Assembly (NCBI GenBank): GCA_029667085.1 | Contig: JARUHJ010000001.1 | Location: 558,001 to 622,000, forward strand | Direction: 5' to 3' | Source of the DNA: Deltaproteobacteria bacterium IMCC39524 | GTDB taxonomy: Bacteria; Desulfobacterota; Desulfuromonadia; Desulfuromonadales; BM103 | Length of the DNA: 64,000 nucleotides | Shown: in pieces, positions 55,101-62,172 of the stretch | Numbering within the stretch: position 1 is the first letter of the stretch | Layout of the letters: each line of letters opens with the position of its first letter | Notes under the pieces: generated by a model | The model's input: the letters and a program-made list of their open reading frames with translations, nothing else | What the model was told of the DNA's origin: nothing | The model's database searches: none | Position numbers and translations under genes: made by a program

Positions 55101-56291
55101 ATGTTAAATAAGCTCTCTATTAAAGATATCGATTTCCAAGGCAAGCGGGTTTTCTGTCGCGTCGACTTTAACGTCCCGCTCGACGACAAAAACCAGATCA
55201 CCGATGATACTCGCATCAATGCATCGATGCCGACGATCCGTCACATCATCAACAACGGCGGCCGCCTGATTCTCGCGTCACACCTTGGTCGGCCCAAGAA
55301 TGGTCCCGAGGCCAAGTTCAGCCTCGCATCCGTTGCTCCCTGTCTCTCGCAACATCTCGGCACCTCTGTAAAAATGGCGCCGGATTGCGTTGGCCCGGAT
55401 GTAAAACGGATGGTCGACCAGATGAAGGATGGCGATGTTCTGTTGCTGGAGAACGTTCGCTTCCATGCCGGCGAGACCAAAAACGACCCTGAGTTTGCCA
55501 AAGAATTGGCCGCCAACGCTGATATCTACGTCAACAATGCCTTCGGCACAGCTCACCGAGCCCACGCATCGACGGTAGGCGTCACCAAGTATCTGCAACC
55601 TTCGGCCGCCGGCTTCCTGCTCGAAAAAGAGATCAAGTACCTGGGCCTGGCCCTTGCCTACCCTGACCATCCGTTTGTTGCTGTTATCGGCGGCGCCAAG
55701 GTCAGCGACAAGATTGCTGTCATTGAGAACCTGCTGGACAAGGTCGACACACTGATCATCGGTGGCGGTATGGCTTATACGTTTCTGCAGGCCAAAGGTC
55801 GTCCTACCGGAAAATCACTCGTTGAAGCCGACAAAATCAGCCTTGCAAAAGAACTGATCAAAAAAGCTGCAGAGAAGGGTGTCAACCTGCTCCTGCCACA
55901 AGACCACATCGTCGCCGCCGAGTTCAGTCCAACGGCCGACCACAGGGTCTGCAGCGACGCCAACTTCCCGGCTGACTGGATGGCCCTCGATATCGGCCCG
56001 GCAACAATCGCGACTTATACCGGCGCCTTGCGCAATGCCCGCATGGTGGTCTGGAACGGCCCCATGGGCGTGTTTGAGTTTGACAACTTCGCCAAAGGCA
56101 CCATGGCGGTTGCCGAAACTTTGGCTGACTCAAAGGCCCGCTCGATTGTCGGTGGCGGTGATTCTGTTGCCGCGGTCAAGAAAGCCGGCGTCGAATCGAA
56201 GATGACTCACATATCGACCGGCGGTGGCGCATCTCTTGAGTTTCTTGAAGGCAAAGAGTTGCCAGGCCTTGCGGCACTGACGGATGCATAA
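55101..56291 (+). CDS. pgk: Phosphoglycerate kinase
   Basis: ATP-generating glycolytic kinase. Seen: [73 protein letters not shown] and [33 protein letters not shown] near the end; 396 aa. AAGG precedes the ATG. It follows gapA and its terminator. Confidence 0.98.
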   Translation: MLNKLSIKDIDFQGKRVFCRVDFNVPLDDKNQITDDTRINASMPTIRHIINNGGRLILASHLGRPKNGPEAKFSLASVAPCLSQHLGTSVKMAPDCVGPDVKRMVDQMKDGDVLLLENVRFHAGETKNDPEFAKELAANADIYVNNAFGTAHRAHASTVGVTKYLQPSAAGFLLEKEIKYLGLALAYPDHPFVAVIGGAKVSDKIAVIENLLDKVDTLIIGGGMAYTFLQAKGRPTGKSLVEADKISLAKELIKKAAEKGVNLLLPQDHIVAAEFSPTADHRVCSDANFPADWMALDIGPATIATYTGALRNARMVVWNGPMGVFEFDNFAKGTMAVAETLADSKARSIVGGGDSVAAVKKAGVESKMTHISTGGGASLEFLEGKELPGLAALTDA

Positions 56292-56415
56292 TCTTTAAAC
56301 TTTCAGTTTAAAGATTAAAGCTGTAGAGCTATAAGCTGTAAAGCTGTAATGTTTAGAAGCTTCAAGCTCGTTGCCCTACAAACTTACAACCCTATAGCCT
56401 TACAGCCTTATAGCT
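56291..56415. repeat. Hairpin-rich pgk-tpiA spacer
   Basis: Two inverted repeats: a perfect 10-bp stem ATCTTTAAAC / GTTTAAAGAT (56291-56315), and AGCTATAAGCTGTAA (56327-56341) with TTACAGCCTTATAGCT (56400-56415), which differ by one bulged base. The second ends 1 bp before the tpiA Shine-Dalgarno, so it may affect tpiA translation. Confidence 0.7.
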
Positions 56416-56427
56416 TAGGAGATTGAA

Positions 56428-57189
56428 ATGCGTAAACCAATGATCGCTGGCAACTGGAAACTGCATAAAACCATCAGCGAAGCAACCAGCCTGGTCTCAG
56501 AACTCATACCGGCTGTTGCCTCAAACCGAAACGTCGAAATTGTTGTTGCGCCTGTTTACACAGCCCTAGCCAAAGTGGCTGAAGCTCTCGCCGGCAGCAA
56601 CATCAAACTCGCTGCCCAGAACTGCTACCCGGAGCCTCAGGGTGCATTTACCGGCGAAGTCTCTCCGCCGTTACTCAAAGACGCCGGCTGCGAATATGTC
56701 ATCATAGGTCACTCCGAGCGTCGTCAACTCTTTGCGGAAACCGATGAGTCGGTCAACAGCAAAGCGCTGGCACTCGCAGAATCCGGCCTTGGTACCATTT
56801 TCTGCATTGGTGAAACCCTAGAAGAGCGGGAAAGCGGCAAGATGTTCGATGTTCTCCGTCAACAGGTTACCGCTGGCCTGAAGGACCTCACAGCCAGACA
56901 GATGCAAACTGTCGTGGTCGCTTACGAGCCTGTGTGGGCGATCGGCACCGGGAAAGTCGCAACCGACGAGCAGGCCCAGGAAGTCCACGCCTTCATCCGC
57001 GGACTCTTGGCTGAACTCTACGATCCTCAAACCGCGGCAGCAACGCGCATCCTCTATGGCGGCAGCGTGAAGCCCGGCAATGTTGACGGTCTTATGACTC
57101 AACCTGATGTCGACGGAGCCCTGGTTGGTGGTGCCAGCCTTAACGCTGATGATTTTGCCCGCATCGCTAACTTCGAAGCCGTTGCCTGA
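56428..57189 (+). CDS. tpiA: Triosephosphate isomerase
   Basis: Interconverts DHAP and G3P. Seen: MIAGNWKLHKTISEA, AQNCYPEPQGAFTGEVSPPL, the catalytic His in IIGHSERRQLF, the catalytic Glu in YEPVWAIGTGK and ILYGGSVKPGN; 253 aa. AGGAG lies 6 nt before the ATG. Confidence 0.98.
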   Translation: MRKPMIAGNWKLHKTISEATSLVSELIPAVASNRNVEIVVAPVYTALAKVAEALAGSNIKLAAQNCYPEPQGAFTGEVSPPLLKDAGCEYVIIGHSERRQLFAETDESVNSKALALAESGLGTIFCIGETLEERESGKMFDVLRQQVTAGLKDLTARQMQTVVVAYEPVWAIGTGKVATDEQAQEVHAFIRGLLAELYDPQTAAATRILYGGSVKPGNVDGLMTQPDVDGALVGGASLNADDFARIANFEAVA

Positions 57190-57287
57190 ATCTTTGAGAA
57201 ACATGTAATTTCAGGCTTTTCTCGCAAAAATTATTATGATAGAGTGCCGTTCTTCAAAAACAGAGATCGACACCTTAAGGGGACAAC

Positions 57288-57635
57288 ATGAATTTCATAC
57301 TCTTGACAATACACATTCTGGTCTGCCTCTCGCTGATCGGCATCGTTCTGATTCAGGGCGGCAAAGGCGCTGAAGTTGGCGCAGCCTTCGGAGCCGGCGG
57401 CAGCGGCACTGTTTTCGGTGCAACGGGCGGCCAGTCCTTCCTGAGCAAATTGACCACAGGCGCAGCCGTTATCTTCATGCTGACCAGCCTTGCCCTGGCA
57501 ATTTTCTGGGGCCAGCAAGGTTCATCCAGTGTCATGCCAGACCAGGTTACCCCGACCTCTGCACCGGCTTCCATGCCGGTACAAGATGCGGCACCTGCAG
57601 CACCTGCAGCAGCACCGGCAGAAGAAGCAAAATAA
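57288..57635 (+). CDS. secG: Preprotein translocase subunit SecG
   Basis: Accessory subunit of SecYEG. Seen: two membrane helices (HILVCLSLIGIVLIQ and AAVIFMLTSLALAIFWG), between them GKGAEVGAAFGAGGSGTVFGATGG, and an Ala/Pro-rich C-terminal tail ending in EEAK; 115 aa, longer than E. coli SecG because of that tail. AAGGGGA precedes the ATG. Confidence 0.95.
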   Translation: MNFILLTIHILVCLSLIGIVLIQGGKGAEVGAAFGAGGSGTVFGATGGQSFLSKLTTGAAVIFMLTSLALAIFWGQQGSSSVMPDQVTPTSAPASMPVQDAAPAAPAAAPAEEAK

Positions 57636-57648
57636 CGCGTCAATTTTA

Positions 57649-57677
57649 TTGACAGCGACGCCTCATATCAGTATAAA
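57649..57677 (+). promoter_or_regulatory. Promoter of tRNA-Leu (GAG)
   Basis: TTGACA, 17-nt spacer, TATAAA; the -10 is 10 bp before the tRNA 5' end. Confidence 0.88.
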
Positions 57678-57687
57678 TACATCGCTT

Positions 57688-57774
57688 GCCGAAGTGGTGG
57701 AATTGGTAGACACGCACGCTTGAGGGGCGTGTGTTCGAAAGGACGTGCGAGTTCGAGTCTCGCCTTCGGCACCA
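57688..57774 (+). tRNA. tRNA-Leu (GAG)
   Basis: 87 nt with a long variable arm and encoded CCA. Acceptor GCCGAAG / CTTCGGC, anticodon stem CACGC / GCGTG with loop TTGAGGG (anticodon GAG), T-loop TTCGAGT. It is the last core-genome feature before the AT-richer defence region, a usual position for a mobile-element attachment site. Confidence 0.95.
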
Positions 57775-57850
57775 ATACTTAGAACACTTGGTTTAACAGC
57801 TAGTTACAGAGTCACACAATCAGTTGGTACACCAGGTGGTACACCGATAT

Positions 57851-57883
57851 AGAGCTCTAAGGCTAGTCCTTAGGGCTCTTTTC
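57851..57883 (+). terminator. Terminator after tRNA-Leu
   Basis: AGAGCTCTAAGG / CCTTAGGGCTCT, a 12-bp stem with one mismatch and a 5-nt loop, then TTTTCT. It lies 77 bp past the tRNA. Confidence 0.75.
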
Positions 57884-57997
57884 TATTAGTGCTAACCATC
57901 CTATACCCTCGCACATCCCTGTTCAACAAAAAGAGGAGCAGCCTAAGTGGCAACTCCTCTGGTAATGGTTGAGTAATAATAGGTTTGAAGAACCTCT

Positions 57998-58273
57998 TTA
58001 AAGGCACCATTCGTCAGGATCAAAATCCTCCGCAAAACTCATGTATGTTATTGAAGCACGACCGTACTTCATCGTATGCCCGTGAAGCAGCAAGTATTTG
58101 TACTTTCCCGCAGCTAGCATAGACAAAATCGAAGGGTATACATCAGCAGGTACCGATCCGTAATATTCAGAGTTACTTCCTCTTGAGGTAATCCCACCTA
58201 CGGCTATAGGATCCTTCTCATAAACATCATCACTCGTCATGGCTAAAGCCTTCTGGCGATCAGCAAAGATCAT
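57998..58273 (-). CDS. Small hypothetical protein in the defence region
   Basis: 91 aa, not recognised, no membrane segments. Seen: IAVGGITSRGSNSEYYGSV, KYKYLLLHGHTMKYGRASI and an acidic end FAEDFDPDEWCL. The internal ATG 11 codons later is an alternative start. It lies last in a minus-strand run after the UvrD-like helicase. Confidence 0.55.
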   Translation of the reverse strand: MIFADRQKALAMTSDDVYEKDPIAVGGITSRGSNSEYYGSVPADVYPSILSMLAAGKYKYLLLHGHTMKYGRASITYMSFAEDFDPDEWCL

Positions 58274-58282
58274 TACGTCTAT

Positions 58283-58474
58283 CTAGCGACCAGCTAACTT
58301 TTTAGGGCCAAGGAGCTGACCGTCTATTTTGAGTGTATTGTGTTCTGAGTATGGACCGATACTGAAGCGCCTATTCGTGTCGAGACCAATTGAATAGTTT
58401 GGTGTCCAGTTGAGTATCTTGATGAGATATGAGGAGTATTCCTGAACAGCTTTTGTGGTCTTTTTTTGAGGCAT
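58283..58474 (-). CDS. Small hypothetical protein (63 aa)
   Basis: Not recognised. Seen: a Lys-rich N-terminus (MPQKKTTKAVQEYSSY) and a central ILNWTPNYSIGLDTNRRFSI. The ATG at 58474 follows GAGG by 5 nt; a GTG at 58480 is the alternative. It lies 22 bp after the helicase stop and 9 bp before the next small gene, so the three are probably one transcript. Confidence 0.55.
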   Translation of the reverse strand: MPQKKTTKAVQEYSSYLIKILNWTPNYSIGLDTNRRFSIGPYSEHNTLKIDGQLLGPKKLAGR

Positions 58475-58496
58475 ACTCACCTCACAATGCTTGTGT

Positions 58497-60611
58497 TTAT
58501 CTCTGCTTTATCTTTCGCAAATAAGTCTGGTAAAGAAACTCTTTCTCGCCAAGAGAAACCTCTGATGAAACTACGCCATCGTACAACTCTTTACAAACTT
58601 GTCTTGCACGGGACAACCCTGATTCATACAAAAACCGACTAGCTGTAATTTCTCGCTTTTGAGGTGAGCCAAAAAAGCCATTGTTAAGCCATGACATAAG
58701 ATACTCATCTTCAGGGGCAATGAGATTCACTCTTTCTACAGCTCTTGTAATCGCGACATAAAACAATCTGCGTTCTTGCTCAACACTGTCCTCGTCAGGC
58801 TTTTCATCTAAATGAGGGAATCTACCCTCTTCCAGCTTAGGTACAATGACCATAGGCCATTCACAGCCCTTGGCTTTGTGTACAGATGTAATCAAGACCG
58901 CATCTCTTTGGCCGTGTTCTGCACTCTTTGTGCTACTTAACTCATCATATAGTTTCGCAAGAGTAAGACCACGGCTTCTTGCATGCTCCATTAAAATCTC
59001 AATGGTCCTGACAGCATCGTTAGCTGCCTGCTTATTAATATGTCCTTTACGAACGCGTTCTTTAAAATCAGCAATATGGTTAATTTGCACTAGAGCTGAA
59101 CAGGCGTCCATATCATCACATAGAGTATCGGCAAGAGATGTCCATTGTTTTGAGACAGCAAGGAGTTGTCCTTTTACTTTAGCTGTCACGCCCCCACTGG
59201 AAGCCGCTTCTTCAAGTATCAACTTATAAGAAGTGGGGTTCTCTGTCAGTAAGGATATCAGCTCTTTTCGTTGTGCTCTCTTCAGATAGAGTTCCACATA
59301 CCTGAGCATTGACTTAAATAGATCGTTACGTCTATTCAAGTTGTCGATTGATGCTAACCCTTCAGGCAAAGCTAAGGCCATGAAACCAACAAGGGCCTGA
59401 ATTTCAGGACGTGATTTATATGATTTATTTTTATCGCCCACAATACACGGGATACCAGCAGCAAGAAGTTCCATCTCGGGCTCAAGTGCCATAGCCCAAC
59501 TCCGCACAAGAATAACAGACTCTTTATGCTTCCTACCCTTTTGTACCCATTGTCTAACAAGCTTTGTTATGAGGCCGTTACTATCACCATCAGGCTGTTG
59601 ATAAAACTTCACTTTCGTTTGAGGTGTAGTATTCCAAGACAAGCAGAGTTTCTTTGTCCTCTTCTTGTTTTGATACATAACTGAATTAGCAACACAGGAA
59701 AGTGTGTGACCGAATCGGTATGTATTCGACAAGGTATATCGCTTGGCCCCCACAAAGAACTGTTCAAAAAGACCTGTCATATAGTCGGGACGCGAACCAC
59801 GCCATTCATATATGCATTGGTCTTCATCCCCAACGGCCATGACCTCTGCTTTTGTTCCAGCGACACTTTGAAGCAGCTCCTGCTGAGACATGTTGATGTC
59901 TTGATATTCATCAATAAGAACATGCTGATAACGATTACCAACCCAATTATCTATACGTGGTGTCTCTCTTATCGCCATAGCAGGGTCATATATCATGTCT
60001 GCAAATGTTCTGAACCCATCTGCTAGCCGTAGTTCCTCAAAATATCGGTAAGCATCCTTAAAGACTTGGCGGATCTCTTCATAATCTACAGAGTTAACGA
60101 CTTCTTTCGGATGTAGCAAGTCACCTTTCCAGCGGTCGATCAATCCCAGGAATTCAGAGATAAACTCGTTGTCTTTATAGGCAACTTCCTTATCTTCACT
60201 ATCCTCTGCAGCCTTTTCTAAGGCATGCATCAAATGATTACGGTAAAGAAGGTTGTCAGTCCTATAAACTGCGCGTTCAAGGTCCCCTCGCTCAACCAAC
60301 CGATCACAGATACTTTTACCAAGCCCATGGTAGGTAAATACTTTAGGAGGGACAAACCCGTAAGGTTTACAAGCTTTTTCAAGTCGAGCAGAAAAGCTTT
60401 CCTTGATGTCTCGGTTGTACATAACAACCAGAATCTTGTCCTTGTTGACACCATCATTAAGAAGATACAGGACTCTTTGGATGAGTGTTTGAGTTTTACC
60501 AGAGCCCGCTACAGCAGAAACTAGTGCATGACCTTTTTTATGGGTGACAACAGCACGTTGTTCTTTGCTAAGCGGATCAAGAATCGAAATTAGGTTTTTT
60601 GTAGATGACAT
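58497..60611 (-). CDS. SF1 UvrD/Rep-like helicase
   Basis: 704-aa DNA helicase with all SF1A motifs: Walker A AVAGSGKTQTLIQRV (about 33-47), Walker B VLIDEYQDIN, motif III AVGDEDQCIYEWRGS, motif IV LSNTYRFG, motif V VLITSVHKAKGCEWP and motif VI QERRLFYVAITRA. Distinctive C-terminus after that with no PD-(D/E)XK fusion seen. Its ATG overlaps the stop of the CoiA-like gene by one base (TGATG), so the two are coupled. UvrD-like helicases occur in several defence systems (for example as GajB of Gabija), but no GajA-like ATPase/TOPRIM gene is next to it. Confidence 0.92.
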   Translation of the reverse strand: MSSTKNLISILDPLSKEQRAVVTHKKGHALVSAVAGSGKTQTLIQRVLYLLNDGVNKDKILVVMYNRDIKESFSARLEKACKPYGFVPPKVFTYHGLGKSICDRLVERGDLERAVYRTDNLLYRNHLMHALEKAAEDSEDKEVAYKDNEFISEFLGLIDRWKGDLLHPKEVVNSVDYEEIRQVFKDAYRYFEELRLADGFRTFADMIYDPAMAIRETPRIDNWVGNRYQHVLIDEYQDINMSQQELLQSVAGTKAEVMAVGDEDQCIYEWRGSRPDYMTGLFEQFFVGAKRYTLSNTYRFGHTLSCVANSVMYQNKKRTKKLCLSWNTTPQTKVKFYQQPDGDSNGLITKLVRQWVQKGRKHKESVILVRSWAMALEPEMELLAAGIPCIVGDKNKSYKSRPEIQALVGFMALALPEGLASIDNLNRRNDLFKSMLRYVELYLKRAQRKELISLLTENPTSYKLILEEAASSGGVTAKVKGQLLAVSKQWTSLADTLCDDMDACSALVQINHIADFKERVRKGHINKQAANDAVRTIEILMEHARSRGLTLAKLYDELSSTKSAEHGQRDAVLITSVHKAKGCEWPMVIVPKLEEGRFPHLDEKPDEDSVEQERRLFYVAITRAVERVNLIAPEDEYLMSWLNNGFFGSPQKREITASRFLYESGLSRARQVCKELYDGVVSSEVSLGEKEFLYQTYLRKIKQR

Positions 60612-61585
60612 CAGGACCTATGTATGGAGAAATCGCGGCAACGAAAAGCTTCGCTTGAAGTTATTTTTTTGTGATGTTTATTACATCGGAGATGGCCTTG
60701 AGTGCTTAATGGCTGAGACTCAACACAGACAATACAATTCCGAAGTTGAACACCATCATTGATGGCTGCTATCAAAAAAGACTTAAATTCTAGATGAGTA
60801 TTATCTCTTTCCCTACAGGGCGCTGAATAAACTACTGCCTCTCCAGTGACATCTCGCACCAAATTAGCAGGAGTTGAGCTTATAATTGATGCTCGGCCTT
60901 TACGGTCTACAACAAAGTAGTTAAAAGTGTGCTCGCAGCTTCCCTTACAAAGATCTCCAAGCTTAGGTTTTGGATTGAAATTTAATATTTCAACACCTGG
61001 AGTGCTGTCAGTAAGAGATGTCTTTTTAAGTATTGGAACATCGTCTTCTGTCTCAAGTAGATATTCAATAATCCTACGCCCACTTCCAATTTTCTCCTCA
61101 GATGATTTGTGGAACACAGCTATCTCTATATATAGAGCATCACCGGTCGTACTCGAGCTAAGCAGGACGTCCGGGCGGAAGCCATCGTGCCACATCTCTT
61201 CTTCGACCTTATCGAAATACCTAGTAAGGTCGTATTCCTCGACTTGACTATAGCGGCATGGATAACCTAAGAAGTCTTGATAATGTGTGCACTCAAAATT
61301 CGTTTCTAATGCGACAATAAAAGGTTTCTTTGCCTTGATGCAATTTGTATAAGTTTCTATGAACACACGCTTTCCAAGGCGATGTAGGTAGGTTTCGCCA
61401 CCACAGCCCTCGCCCGATACGTGAGCAAAGTGTTTAATATTCTTTTGTCCAAGTCTGGAGACAAGAGATGCCCCACAACCCACACATAAAAAAGGACCAA
61501 GGTCTGAGACGTTGGCCTTTTCCATCAAGGTGACATCCTGAACATCACCGAATCTATTAAATGCGTATCTATATGTAGCTGGCAT
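60611..61585 (-). CDS. CoiA-like nuclease with two cysteine clusters
   Basis: 324 aa. Seen: an N-terminal zinc-finger-like CVGCGASLVSRLGQKNIKHFAH (read as CxxC...H/H), a nuclease-like core with FRPDVLLSS and LYIEIAVFHKSSEEKIGSGR (an IEIAVxH...K pattern found in CoiA-type PD-(D/E)XK proteins), and a second cluster CIVC ... LRCNKHH at the C-terminus. CoiA is a competence-linked nuclease-like protein; here the neighbour is a UvrD-like helicase, coupled by TGATG. Possibly a DNA-processing partner in defence; that is inference. Confidence 0.72.
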   Translation of the reverse strand: MPATYRYAFNRFGDVQDVTLMEKANVSDLGPFLCVGCGASLVSRLGQKNIKHFAHVSGEGCGGETYLHRLGKRVFIETYTNCIKAKKPFIVALETNFECTHYQDFLGYPCRYSQVEEYDLTRYFDKVEEEMWHDGFRPDVLLSSSTTGDALYIEIAVFHKSSEEKIGSGRRIIEYLLETEDDVPILKKTSLTDSTPGVEILNFNPKPKLGDLCKGSCEHTFNYFVVDRKGRASIISSTPANLVRDVTGEAVVYSAPCRERDNTHLEFKSFLIAAINDGVQLRNCIVCVESQPLSTQGHLRCNKHHKKITSSEAFRCRDFSIHRS

Positions 61586-61635
61586 AGTAAGGACTTATAG
61601 CGTTTATTTGTATGATAAAAGTTTACTCGTGATAA

Positions 61636-62169
61636 TCATCGAATCAAATGGGCAGGCTCTGTTACGGCACGGTGCCAAAGGATATTTACATTCTGTAGGT
61701 CTATCTCGTTATTGACACATTCATCTCTGAGCGTCATAACATTCTGCATTATTCGTCCAATATCACCATCACCATAAATCAGTAATATCGCGACTGCGTA
61801 GCCTGCATAATTTGTGAAAGCAGACAGAGTTTCTAGGTCCTTTTTGATACCCGCCCTTGTAGCTATAATCGGTTTCACTTCTATAACAGCAAAATTGCCT
61901 CCCATATCACCAGGGATATGAACTAAAAAGTCTGGTTTTGTATTATCTAAACCGTTGTCCCTAATTAATGGATGACCTGCCTTGTCGACTTCTCCACTCA
62001 ATGTAAAGTGGCTCTGAGGAGGCCATAAAGACCTCATCTGATGATAGAGCTCATAACAATAAACACGCTCTCGATATAGAGGCTCCTCAGCACCATCAAT
62101 AGGAAGCTGAAAATATTCTTCAGGTACATTTCTTGTGGCTTGAATCAATATCTCTTGAAACTCATCCAT
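61636..62169 (-). CDS. Small PD-(D/E)XK-like protein
   Basis: 177 aa. Seen: LYRERVYCYELYHQMRSLWP at the N-terminus, a GEVDKAGHPLIRDNG loop and KPDFLVHIPGDMG then FAVIEVKPI, where D plus E-V-K make a PD-(D/E)XK-type metal site. The helix-rich C-terminus ends in LWHRAVTEPAHLIR. It is 3 bp after the helicase-nuclease gene and 50 bp before the CoiA-like gene. I take it as a restriction-type nuclease or an accessory subunit; no family name can be given with confidence. Confidence 0.7.
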   Translation of the reverse strand: MDEFQEILIQATRNVPEEYFQLPIDGAEEPLYRERVYCYELYHQMRSLWPPQSHFTLSGEVDKAGHPLIRDNGLDNTKPDFLVHIPGDMGGNFAVIEVKPIIATRAGIKKDLETLSAFTNYAGYAVAILLIYGDGDIGRIMQNVMTLRDECVNNEIDLQNVNILWHRAVTEPAHLIR

Positions 62170-62172
62170 GAG

